From Flectonema sp. DT1601 (Eukaryota > Euglenozoa > Diplonemea > Diplonemida > Diplonemidae): a stretch of 64,000 bases of DNA. Positions 1-8,538 of the stretch are shown here, piece after piece (position 1 is the stretch's first letter; each line of letters opens with the position of its first letter). Both the position numbers and the translations under genes were made by a program. The notes beneath the pieces were generated by a model. The model was not told the DNA's origin. It searched no databases and worked only from the letters and a program-made list of their open reading frames with translations. The stretch lies in the NCBI GenBank assembly GCA_964019425.1, contig OZ025795.1:1368001-1432000 (forward strand), read 5' to 3'.

Positions 1-1
1 T

Positions 2-3000
2 AGTTTTGATCATTCGTTTTGGTCTCATGATGTCAACGGAGATAGACACGACTCTCAAGAAGATGTGTACCAAGCCCTTGGATCAAAGATTCTCTCTTCG
101 GCAATAGATGGATACAATACTTGTCTCTTCGCATATGGACAGACTGGTTCTGGTAAGACTTACACTATGCTTGGGTATGGTGAAGACACTGGTGTTATTC
201 CAAGACTCTGCAAAAGCCTATTCGAGACTTGCGACAAAAAACGTGATGACGAAGCTGGAGACTGGGATTGCCGAGTTCAGGTTTCCTATTTAGAAATTTA
301 CAACGAGAAATGTCGTTGCTTACTAAACCCAAACAGTAAGGAAGTAAAGCCTAGAGAACACCCAGCAACAGGACCATATGTCGAGGGATTGACAACTGTA
401 ATCGTAAGCACTTTTGAAGAAATCGAACAACTTATGGATGAAGGAAATAAAACTAGAACAGTGGCATCGACTGCTATGAATGCCACAAGCTCTCGATCAC
501 ATGCTATTTTCACAATAACTTTCACACAATTTTCGAACCGAAACGCTGATCCCGACGGTAAAGGTTCTGAAAAGGTTTCAAAAATCAACCTCGTCGACCT
601 CGCTGGTTCCGAGAGAGCCAACAAAACAGGAGCCACAGGAGCCACTTTAAAAGAAGGAGCGAACATAAATAAATCATTAGTATGTCTTGGGAAGGTTATT
701 GCTGCTTTGGCAGATCACAAGAAAGGTGCGCACATCCCGTTCAGAGACTCTTCCTTAACTTGGTTATTAAAGGAAAACCTTGGTGGAAATAGCAGAACGA
801 TTATGATGGCGGCATTGAGTCCACATGTTACTAACTATGAAGAATCATTATCAACGCTGAGGTATGCTGACAGAGCAAAGAGAATAAAAACACACGCAGT
901 CGTAAACGAAGATCCGACTTCAAAAAGAATAAGAGAATTGACTGAAGAAGTTGACAGACTAAAACAGCTACTGACAAACACTAATATTCAACCAACTCAG
1001 TCTAAGACACAATCAACTGAAGAAGAAGAAGAAAATGAGTACACCTCTCTATCAGCTGCAGAGCAATTAGCACTCACAGTTGCGGCATTAGAAGATGCTG
1101 CTATGCCTTGGGAAGATAAACAAAAAAAGAATGAAGAAATTCAAGAAGAACGTCACCAAGCTCTTATTGAGTTGGGAATCGGAGTTGAAGTAGATAAGAA
1201 CAACCCGTCGCTTATTAATTTAAATGAAGATCCATTCATGAATGAATGTTTAGTTTATTTCTTGAAATCTGGAGAAACAACGATAGGATCATCACCAACT
1301 TGTGATATTACTATTCAGGGAGACTTACAATCTCATCATTGTACTATCACTACGTCGACAGATGAAATAAAACTTCAATCTACATCATCTGATGCAAACA
1401 CTTGTGTAAATGGACTTGAAGTAACTTTTGATAAACCTCTACAGCTACAACCGAGGGATAGGATTATATTTGGAGATCGTCACGTCTTCAGATTGAATCA
1501 TCCTTTAGTAGAACAAAAACAACGTGACGAGGGCAGTATTAATAACAACAGGTTCGATTACCAAATGGCCATAAACGAAAAGTACGAAACTTTTAAAAGA
1601 AATGTAATGCAAGAAGTCCAACGTGAAGAGAGAAGAAGAGAAGAAGAAGTTCAACAGCAGATTGATGATTTAAAAAAAGAAGAAAGACGTCGAGAAGAAG
1701 AAGTTGAACAACAACAACTATCTCGTATTGAAGCAGAGCTGAGAGTTAAAGAATTGGAAGAAAACTTAAAACAAACAAATGAAATATCACTACCGATGCA
1801 GAATTTAACTGGAACAGCACCAACAGTACCAACACCCAATAAGTTGGCTCCCGCAGGTATTGCCGCACAGCAAAAGGGAGCTCTACACACTTCAACAGGT
1901 GGGAGAATTAAATATGTTGATGTCGGATTGTTCTCAGCCAACCGAAAACATGTAAGCAGAGTACCTCCCCAACTCCTTCGTAAGTATAAAGTGATATTAA
2001 TAGGTCATGAAGAAGTTGGTAAGACATCAATTAAGAAATGTTGGCAAAGCGGAGATCCAAGATTCTTTAAAAAACTCCCCGACGTAATGTGTACTACGGG
2101 AATTGAAGTTCAAGAGCACCGTTTGAAGTACGAAGGACACGGAGCTGGAAAGCCAAGTGATGATGACTTGACTTTATCAGTTCTTGACTTTGCTGGGCAG
2201 GAAGTGTATCACAGTCACAGTTTGTTTTTATCACCGAGATCGATGTTTGTTTTTGTTTGGAACATGAGTAACTATGAAGATGGTCAAATGGCTGAATCAG
2301 AAGAATCGAGAATGATGTCCTGGCTTGATGAAGTCTACTCAAAGGCTCCTGGCTCTTCCGCTGTACTCCTCGGAACTCACAAAGATGAACTACCAAGTCA
2401 AAAGATTAGTAACTTAAATGCTATTCTAAATAACGTCAAAGCAAGAGTTGAAGAATACGTTCAGAGCATTCGCATAGCAGATGAACCAGAAAAAGATATT
2501 CGTGTTGTCGGATCGTACGCATGCAGTTGCAAGAGTCGTGGAGCGTGGGGTGGTGAATTTCAATCGGAAAAAGGTGCGAAGATGAGTGAACTACTCAGGG
2601 CAATTGGAGGGCAGGCTTTTAAGAATTGTCTCGCTGATAAACAATACCCAAGCGGTGCTATTCCGGGAAGACACATTCAATTTTTACGAGAGTTGGAAAG
2701 ATTAAAGAGTGAGAGAAAAAAACTACTTCTTCCTATTCAGGAATATGCTCAACTCGCATCTGACTTTGGGATTGAAGATCAGGGAGAGCTCAGAGACTGT
2801 ACAAATCTATTCCATTCGTGGAATGTAATTTATTTATTCACACAAGCAAAACGTCTTCTTGATCACCCATACATCTTTCTCCATCCTCTGTGGTTAAGTC
2901 ATATGGTTTCAGCTTTGTTTTCAATGGCGCACTTGCTCTACACTCCTCCAGCAGCTCGTAAGTACATCGGTGGGCTGAATTATAATCCAGAAGAGGCTCT

Positions 3001-4051
3001 TCGTGTTGATATGGGAAGACTACGTAATGGAGAATTGACTCTCTCTTTAGCAAGAGTGTTACTAAGTAGAAGTATAAAAGATATCAGAAATGATAAACAA
3101 GATGCTATGGTAGAAGACGTTGATTTAGAAATGTGTTTACAGCTACTCATCTCAATGGATTTAGTTTATCAAAGAGTTCTTCCTTCAGAATCAGATGATT
3201 CGGATGAAGAGACTAGTCAGTATTACGTCCCTTCATTGTTTCCTCTTAATCATCCTCCTTCACTTAAAGCTGTAGTTCCATATTTGTTTCAAAAGGGACT
3301 GTTCAGAATGTACATGTTTAATATTTTCCCAAAAGAATTCTACTACAGACTGGTATGCAGACTACAACACTTAATGATACCAATTTCTGTACCAGTTCCT
3401 GAAGGGATCACTATCGATATCGGTGAGGATGTGAAATACCTTCCTCCTAACTACGATCATCAAGTTCGAAACCACTGGAAAGATGGAATGTGGATAGGAA
3501 CTCAAGGGATTCGTGCATTTGTATATCAAATTGACACTATGATATACGCTGTCTTTTCACCTTCTGGTATGGGACAAACCGGAGAAGTTTCACAACAAGA
3601 ATTTATTGATTATTTCGATGAAGTAATCAACACTTTAGCAGACGAGTACGATGGACTTTCAATGTCTTGTTGTCAGCCGTGTGTTAATGGAGAATGTGAG
3701 AACTGGTTTGAAGTTAAGATCCTTAACGAAGTATCAAAGAAGGATGGATCTATTCAATGTCAGAACTGTCAGGAAGATAAACCCGCCAAGACCATCCTCC
3801 GAGGAGGAGGTTTAGAACGTTCTCCTGGTCCAGAATGGAATGATCTTTGGCCTAACCTGACAGCAGCATTAGGTACTGATAAAGCAGCTGCTCTCCTCTG
3901 TAGTTTGGAATGTATTATAAACGAGTCGGATATTTCTGATGCTGGTGAGTCATATTTATCGAAAGAGGACTCTGAATGTGATGTCTGGGCTGATAAATTC
4001 ATCAGCGTTCTGATGTACATCGCGTTCTGTCAGCAACAGTCTTACAGTTAG
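2..4051 (+). CDS. Kinesin-3 motor fused to FHA and Roc-COR GTPase (5' end outside window)
   Basis: The reading frame is open from base 2, so the N-terminus lies upstream of the window. Order of parts: kinesin motor with P-loop GQTGSGKT (137-160), switch I NATSSRSH (479-502) and switch II DLAGSE (596-613). The residues before the P-loop (FDHSFWSH, then IDGYNTCLFAYGQTG) are of kinesin-3/Unc-104 type. An FHA domain follows (about 1200-1500; GSSPTCDI, SHHCTI), as in kinesin-3. A charged coiled coil covers about 1550-1790. Then comes a Roc GTPase: G1 GHEEVGKTS (2003-2029), G3 DFAGQE (2185-2202) and Roco-type G4 GTHKDEL (2372-2392). A COR-like region (about 2640-3500; HPLWLSHMVSALF) and a Cys cluster (CCQPC...C...CQNC, 3667-3770) end the protein at TAG. 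No kinase domain or LRR is present. The motor should bind microtubules and ATP; the Roc-COR part may be a GTP-dependent dimerisation switch (inference). Confidence 0.92.
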   Translation, partial: SFDHSFWSHDVNGDRHDSQEDVYQALGSKILSSAIDGYNTCLFAYGQTGSGKTYTMLGYGEDTGVIPRLCKSLFETCDKKRDDEAGDWDCRVQVSYLEIYNEKCRCLLNPNSKEVKPREHPATGPYVEGLTTVIVSTFEEIEQLMDEGNKTRTVASTAMNATSSRSHAIFTITFTQFSNRNADPDGKGSEKVSKINLVDLAGSERANKTGATGATLKEGANINKSLVCLGKVIAALADHKKGAHIPFRDSSLTWLLKENLGGNSRTIMMAALSPHVTNYEESLSTLRYADRAKRIKTHAVVNEDPTSKRIRELTEEVDRLKQLLTNTNIQPTQSKTQSTEEEEENEYTSLSAAEQLALTVAALEDAAMPWEDKQKKNEEIQEERHQALIELGIGVEVDKNNPSLINLNEDPFMNECLVYFLKSGETTIGSSPTCDITIQGDLQSHHCTITTSTDEIKLQSTSSDANTCVNGLEVTFDKPLQLQPRDRIIFGDRHVFRLNHPLVEQKQRDEGSINNNRFDYQMAINEKYETFKRNVMQEVQREERRREEEVQQQIDDLKKEERRREEEVEQQQLSRIEAELRVKELEENLKQTNEISLPMQNLTGTAPTVPTPNKLAPAGIAAQQKGALHTSTGGRIKYVDVGLFSANRKHVSRVPPQLLRKYKVILIGHEEVGKTSIKKCWQSGDPRFFKKLPDVMCTTGIEVQEHRLKYEGHGAGKPSDDDLTLSVLDFAGQEVYHSHSLFLSPRSMFVFVWNMSNYEDGQMAESEESRMMSWLDEVYSKAPGSSAVLLGTHKDELPSQKISNLNAILNNVKARVEEYVQSIRIADEPEKDIRVVGSYACSCKSRGAWGGEFQSEKGAKMSELLRAIGGQAFKNCLADKQYPSGAIPGRHIQFLRELERLKSERKKLLLPIQEYAQLASDFGIEDQGELRDCTNLFHSWNVIYLFTQAKRLLDHPYIFLHPLWLSHMVSALFSMAHLLYTPPAARKYIGGLNYNPEEALRVDMGRLRNGELTLSLARVLLSRSIKDIRNDKQDAMVEDVDLEMCLQLLISMDLVYQRVLPSESDDSDEETSQYYVPSLFPLNHPPSLKAVVPYLFQKGLFRMYMFNIFPKEFYYRLVCRLQHLMIPISVPVPEGITIDIGEDVKYLPPNYDHQVRNHWKDGMWIGTQGIRAFVYQIDTMIYAVFSPSGMGQTGEVSQQEFIDYFDEVINTLADEYDGLSMSCCQPCVNGECENWFEVKILNEVSKKDGSIQCQNCQEDKPAKTILRGGGLERSPGPEWNDLWPNLTAALGTDKAAALLCSLECIINESDISDAGESYLSKEDSECDVWADKFISVLMYIAFCQQQSYS

Positions 4052-5014
4052 ATATCTCTTCCTGACTTCTGAGAGGTTTTATTTGAGAGATGGACTGACA
4101 CTACAGTGCAGATTGTAACATCACTATTAAGGTAAGGTTCTGTGAAGCACAATTATCAAAGGTAACTGTACGACTGTGTGTGTGTTGTTTTTTTGGGAAA
4201 TCTCTCTCATGACAGTATCAGTTGCTCTTGTAAATCATATTCCTCGTGTGTTCGTTAATTCTCTTTTTTGAAACCGACCCCTTCCTACATACTTTTCCCC
4301 TGCTGTAGTGATAAGTAACTACACTCCAGAATTGCTAACTGGAGTGCTTCAGTCTCTATAGTTGACTGACTACTACACCATAACTGATGATGAGAGAATA
4401 GAGTAAAGAGGTTTATGGATTACTCTCGAAACATAATCACTGTATCTTTAACAGATTGTTGAATTATCGTTTAGGATAATTATCAGCTCAAAAAAAAAAT
4501 GTGCCACAGCAGTTCTGTATTTGTTGTCATCCAAAGTGTTCTGACGGCTGTTTTTTTAGTAATCTTAGCCTTGGAGTGTAATGAGCTGCGTTGCGCATCG
4601 TCCCTTTTTGGAAATAGTTGTTTTTTGTCGACACTGAAAACTTTATCGATTTTCTTTAGCACCATGCGCGTATTGTTTTTATTTTTTATTTTTATTTTAT
4701 TTTTTCTTCGTTCATTTTGCTTCGACACTTTTAACTTTAGGAAACCCGAAAGTACAGATATTCAATTTAAAGTATTCCTCTCAACAGCATAAACAAAGCG
4801 AACCTCTTAAGAACTCAGCTGTAAAGAAGTCCACCTCAGGAGGCTGTTGATCTGCGTTGTTCGTGACGCCCTGTTTTTCTATTATTTCTTTCTTACTTTT
4901 CGTCTAATCAGGAGAAACACTACACGGGATGTGTTATTAATAAAAAACTGAGCAATGTGTAGGTTATCATAAATATTATCGTCTGAAATCTATTCAAAAA
5001 AACAGATCTTTCAC
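4052..5014. other. Intergenic / 3'UTR of the kinesin-Roco gene and upstream region of the next gene
   Basis: No convincing gene. A donor-like AAG|GTAAGG occurs at about 4131-4138. A perfect 8-bp stem (CACTCCAG at 4322-4329, CTGGAGTG at 4339-4346) precedes the 105-bp block shared with the third kinesin. A 97-codon open frame at 4499-4792 is hydrophobic and T-rich with no recognisable feature, and I do not call it. An acceptor-like site ending in AG at 5004-5005 precedes the next start. Confidence 0.6.
4327..4478 (+). repeat. Kinesin-downstream repeat, copy A
   Basis: Bases 4374-4478 are identical over 105 bp to 37838-37942, and the similarity extends left to about 4327 with a few mismatches and a 3-base gap. 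The block contains an acceptor-like pyrimidine tract and AG (TATCTTTAACAG, AG at 4453-4454). It lies about 0.28-0.43 kb after the stop of the kinesin-Roco gene. Possible natures: a conserved 3'UTR or non-coding exon, an ncRNA, or a copied mobile fragment. Confidence 0.9.
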
Positions 5015-5299
5015 ATGAACGCAGCTGTTGGATTTGTTGTGATCATTTTGGTTATTTGTTTGCAACTTAGAATGACCGAAACAGCTGTCCCCTGCAATGA
5101 AGAGGAAACCGTTCATAATTGGATTGCTGAATGCGAGTCCATTGACAAGGCAATCAGCTTATTAAAAAAACGAAAGGGAGGCAGTCTTGAAGAGATGTTA
5201 ATCGAAGATGGAAACGATTTCGGATACGAAACCGAAGAATTAATAAATAGATTTATAAGAGTCCTTGACACTCCTGGACATAAGTACGGAGAACCTTAG
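5015..5299 (+). CDS. Small secreted protein, unknown function
   Basis: A 94-residue protein not recognised by family. The N-terminus is a typical signal peptide: MNAAVGF then a hydrophobic core VVIILVICLQL, with likely cleavage near residues 22-25 (TETA-VP). The remaining ~70 residues are acidic and mainly helical-looking (IDKAISLLKKR, EELINRFIRVL), with two Cys in the mature part. The start is supported by an acceptor-like AG ten bases upstream (CAAAAAAACAG|ATCTTTCAC|ATG). The frame is closed by TAG. No paralogue was seen in the window. The signal peptide, acceptor and composition make it more likely real than chance, but length keeps the call uncertain. Confidence 0.55.
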   Translation: MNAAVGFVVIILVICLQLRMTETAVPCNEEETVHNWIAECESIDKAISLLKKRKGGSLEEMLIEDGNDFGYETEELINRFIRVLDTPGHKYGEP

Positions 5300-5559
5300 T
5301 TGATCTGCTCCTTTCATTTAAGGAACTCTGATTAAATATAGAAAGGGTTAGCCCAAACCTGGTTACCTATTGATTATGTGCTGTCGAATATGGAGATGCA
5401 GGGGCCACGTGGAGTAGTAACTTGATACTACGATTAAAATATAGAAAATCTTATTCCTCAGATCAAATGCAAGATCGATCTCTTTTGTGATGTAACAGAC
5501 TACTACTCGATTTATTTTATTTAAAAAAAAGAAAAACAAAAGGTTCAAAACAAAATCTA

Positions 5560-6753
5560 ATGGATAACATTGAGCAAAGCACGAAGGAAGATGCCGAGGT
5601 TAGACATTTCCAGACTGTGAAGCAGGCATTCAAAGCTTATCAACAGCATACGTTGCTTTCATGGGAGAGTGTGTATCCTAAGTTCGCAGGGTTAGAGATG
5701 AGACATCGGGTGCTGCTGCAAGGCATGGATGATCACTTTGCTGCAATCAGGAGATGTGTAGCAGCGAACTTTGAAGTTTTGTCGAATATTGGAGATCCAC
5801 AGGCGCATAATCTGTTCAAGAATCAACCTTCGATAGTTGAAAATCAATTTCAGCCTTTTACACCTTCCGAGGGAGATATTGATAAAGTCAGATCTACGTT
5901 ACGACACCTTGTAAGAGACTGGTCTCAAGAAGGGTTCGCAGAGAGAGATACTTGCTACTCACCAATCTTACGCGAGATAGAAGCAACCTTTCCATTAAAT
6001 GAATGCAATCGCGCTGACATACGAGTACTGGTTCCTGGATGTGGACTCTCAAGACTTGCTTGGGAAATTAACCAAAGAGGGTTCTGTGTACAAGGCAATG
6101 AAATGTCTTTGTATATGTTGATGGCTTCTGATTTTATTTTAAACAGAACTGATTCTCAGAATCAATATTTTTTGTACCCTTGGGTTCATCAAACGACTAA
6201 TGTTCTCCGCAGATCTGATGTTTTGCGTGAAGTTCGAATCCCGGACGTCAATACTGCTCAGTCTTCCCCAAACGCTGGTGATTTCTCGATGATTGCTGGA
6301 CCGTTCACAGAAATTTATTCAATCGATGAACAACAAGCTAAATGGAACTGTGTGATTACGTCGTTCTTTTTAGATACTGCTACTGATGTATTTCAGTACA
6401 TAGAAACAATTTACCATATATTACCAATCGGGGGGCATTGGATCAATCTTGGACCTTTGCACTATCAACAGGCAGATTTAGACCTCTCTCTTGAAGATAT
6501 TAAAACTATCGTCACATCTCTCGGGTTTGATATCGTGTCGGAAGATTTAATACCAACAACATACACAAGCAACCCTCGATCAATGTTGAAAGTTACCTTT
6601 CAGAGTGCGTTCTTCCACGCAGTTAAAACAGGAAGGCGTCCTGATGTGCTGGAAAGAGCTCCACCATCGACTATCAGACTTCCAATCCCCTCAGAAGTGT
6701 TTCCTGTTAACAGCGCACGACTGTCTAGCGACGTAGTGGAGTCTGATGACTAA
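5560..6753 (+). CDS. CARNMT1: Carnosine N-methyltransferase (N2227 family)
   Basis: A 397-residue SAM-dependent methyltransferase that in characterised members converts carnosine to anserine. The family hallmark glycine-rich SAM loop is seen as VLVPGCGLSRLAWE (residues about 157-170). It is followed by GFCVQGNEMSLYMLMAS, the YPWVHQTTN segment, the NAGDFSMIAGPFTEIY strand, then a Cys/Phe-rich core strand (WNCVITSFFLDTA) and the IGGHWINLGPL strand. These match the order and spacing in CARNMT1/YNL092W proteins, and the length is usual. The start ATG gives the complete N-terminal helical region (FQTVKQAFKAYQQH). It is a single exon with stop TAA. Its neighbours give no pathway link. The assignment to the family is secure; the physiological substrate in this organism is inferred. 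Confidence 0.93.
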   Translation: MDNIEQSTKEDAEVRHFQTVKQAFKAYQQHTLLSWESVYPKFAGLEMRHRVLLQGMDDHFAAIRRCVAANFEVLSNIGDPQAHNLFKNQPSIVENQFQPFTPSEGDIDKVRSTLRHLVRDWSQEGFAERDTCYSPILREIEATFPLNECNRADIRVLVPGCGLSRLAWEINQRGFCVQGNEMSLYMLMASDFILNRTDSQNQYFLYPWVHQTTNVLRRSDVLREVRIPDVNTAQSSPNAGDFSMIAGPFTEIYSIDEQQAKWNCVITSFFLDTATDVFQYIETIYHILPIGGHWINLGPLHYQQADLDLSLEDIKTIVTSLGFDIVSEDLIPTTYTSNPRSMLKVTFQSAFFHAVKTGRRPDVLERAPPSTIRLPIPSEVFPVNSARLSSDVVESDD

Positions 6754-6994
6754 ATCTTTTTATTCTTTTGCATTTAGACTTTGTTGTAGACTTTTCTTTT
6801 ATTAAATAATCCGAGAATGAAGACATAAATATATTTGTGGTTCTGGTTCGTTTAATGTATATTTCATTTACTATTTCATTTACTTTCTCACAGAAACCTA
6901 ATGGATTAAAAGGAGTGGAGTGCTATCTTTGTTAAAGCATATGTGAAAAACATAACAGATTTTTCTCCATTGTCCAAAGTCCTCCGAAAATCTC

Positions 6995-7000
6995 AAAAAA
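6995..7000 (-). terminator. Pol III oligo-T terminator of tRNA-Val
   Basis: The + strand carries AAAAAA here, giving T6 on the minus strand two bases after the tRNA 3' end; this is the usual Pol III stop signal. Confidence 0.8.
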
Positions 7001-7002
7001 AC

Positions 7003-7076
7003 TATTCCCATCCGGGCTCGAACCGGAGACCTTCGCCGTGTTAAGGCGACGTCATAACCAACTAGACCATGGGAAC
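7003..7076 (-). tRNA. tRNA-Val (anticodon AAC)
   Basis: Read on the minus strand, it folds as a full cloverleaf. The acceptor is GTTCCCA/TGGGAAT (7 pairs, one G-T). The D-arm is GTC/GAC with loop TAGTTGGTTAT. The anticodon stem is TCGCC/GGCGA with loop TTAACAC (AAC). A 5-base variable loop and T-arm TCCGG-TTCGAGC-CCGGA follow, with discriminator A at 7003. There is no intron. A run of six T on the transcribed strand (complement of 6995-7000) lies just downstream as a Pol III terminator. Internal A and B boxes are intact. LINE-1 begins within 100 bp of its 5' end. Confidence 0.96.
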
Positions 7077-7097
7077 TACGAAACCAACGATTCTAAA

Positions 7098-7141
7098 GCT
7101 ACAGTTTCTGTACTTTATTGCTACAGTTTCTGTACTTTATT
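7098..7141 (+). repeat. Tandem 22-bp duplication in LINE-1 5' leader
   Basis: The unit GCTACAGTTTCTGTACTTTA(TT) occurs twice with no mismatch (7098-7119 and 7120-7141), between the tRNA gene and ORF1. It may be part of the LINE 5'UTR/promoter or a product of insertion. Confidence 0.9.
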
Positions 7142-7173
7142 GTGTGTGATTTACAAAAAAAAAAAAACTAAAA

Positions 7174-8538
7174 ATGTCCGGAACACAAGAATCGATGGTC
7201 GTGCAGCAACAAGAGCAAGCACAGCAATCAATGATGCAACAGCAGCAAGCACAGCAATTAATGGCACAGCAACAGCAGGCACAACACTTAATGATGCAAC
7301 AACAGCAGCCGCAACAGCCAACACAAAGCCAGCCGGTACAACAACAAGCGCAGAACAATTCCAACAATTGCTTTTTACATGGCAACTGGACGCTTGAGAC
7401 TTTAAGTCAGTCGCAAACTCACCTTCCCAACAATGTCCCACCAATCTCCCCCTTTTCGTTTATGAGCTCACCAATGATAGCGTTTAAACAGTATCTCAGA
7501 ATAACAAATCTGTATTTTAAAACAATAAACATTTTAAGTTTAAAAGAAATGCACTTCACAGTTTCAAAAGACAATGTTGTAAACGTTTTTTCTTGTTTAT
7601 TGGAAATCAAAAAAGAATGTGCAGCTGATTTCTTAGAAATATCCGGCCAACACGGCATTTTCTTTTCCGAACACAAAAGCACTCAACACCTCTCCTCCTA
7701 CTACACAATTGTGTGGACCCCTGACACACCTTACACCCAGCTTAAAAAGATAGCAATCGATCTCAATAAAGACCCAAAAAACAAAGGAGCCCTCGGGCTC
7801 ACAATGTACCAAGGAAGAAGCCTTGGGATACGAATTAAAAAAGAATCAGAAACAAACTTTCGTTCAAATTTTGGAGTAAAATGTCCGACTTATTTCGAGA
7901 TAAGCGGCATAAGCAAAGAGAACGCAACGTCATTTGACGTTGAATTTTTTTTTGATTTAATGAAAAAAAAAATTAAATACTGTTATAAAAAAAAAAGGGA
8001 AGAGTCACATGTTGTGAGCTCGTACGAGAATCTGCAGTCTTGCGGATCAGTAATCGTTAAAAAAATAACTCAACCCTCAAAAGATGAAAGAAGAATTGAA
8101 AAGAACTCAATAGAAACGAAAACAGACCAAACTGAAAAAAAAGATATTAACGAAAAAGGAAAAGGAAAAGGAAAAGGGAAAGGGAAAAAAGGAAAGAAAG
8201 GAACTAAGGGAGAGAGCGGTAAAGGAAAAAAAACTGTTTTGTCATCACCGTCAACCTCAGTAACCCCGTCAATAGAACAAACGGACATTTTAAACCAGCT
8301 AAAATTATTGTTAGATGCACAAACAAAGCATCTAACAACAAAGATCATTGGCACTTTTCTAGCCGATGATCCGAAAAAGCAAGCAGAAGCTTGGGATGCG
8401 GAAATAAACCCGCAAGAAAAAGAAGGTTTTCTACAAGGATCGATGGACGATGACATCGATCTTGTGAAACAGAAGCTGGACAAAGAAAACGATGGTGATG
8501 ACAACACAAAAAGAAAAAAAGAAGAACCTCCGAATTGA
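7174..8538 (+). CDS. LINE-1 ORF1 protein
   Basis: A 454-residue putative RNA-binding protein of the retrotransposon. The N-terminal ~60 residues are Gln-rich (runs of QQQQ with A, M, H). A middle region (about residues 70-300) has mixed beta/alpha character and could be an RRM-like fold, but no clear RNP motif is seen. A basic stretch of KGKG/KKGKKG repeats (about residues 328-352) should bind nucleic acid. The C-terminal part is acidic and ends ...KKEEPPN followed by TGA. The start ATG follows an A-run (7156-7167). The TGA is in the same frame as ORF2, and the following base is C, a context that weakens termination. Confidence 0.85.
   Translation: MSGTQESMVVQQQEQAQQSMMQQQQAQQLMAQQQQAQHLMMQQQQPQQPTQSQPVQQQAQNNSNNCFLHGNWTLETLSQSQTHLPNNVPPISPFSFMSSPMIAFKQYLRITNLYFKTINILSLKEMHFTVSKDNVVNVFSCLLEIKKECAADFLEISGQHGIFFSEHKSTQHLSSYYTIVWTPDTPYTQLKKIAIDLNKDPKNKGALGLTMYQGRSLGIRIKKESETNFRSNFGVKCPTYFEISGISKENATSFDVEFFFDLMKKKIKYCYKKKREESHVVSSYENLQSCGSVIVKKITQPSKDERRIEKNSIETKTDQTEKKDINEKGKGKGKGKGKKGKKGTKGESGKGKKTVLSSPSTSVTPSIEQTDILNQLKLLLDAQTKHLTTKIIGTFLADDPKKQAEAWDAEINPQEKEGFLQGSMDDDIDLVKQKLDKENDGDDNTKRKKEEPPN

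Noticed and set aside
4499-4792. 97-codon open frame with hydrophobic stretches
   Set aside because: Composition follows T-rich spacer (F and L from T-runs); no acceptor, no family and overlapping antisense frame; likely chance.
8536-8538. Reassigned TGA codon as explanation for the LINE-1 junction
   Set aside because: Other genes here end in TGA (second kinesin, glycosyltransferase, LINE-2 ORF1) and no host gene has in-frame TGA, so TGA is a normal stop.
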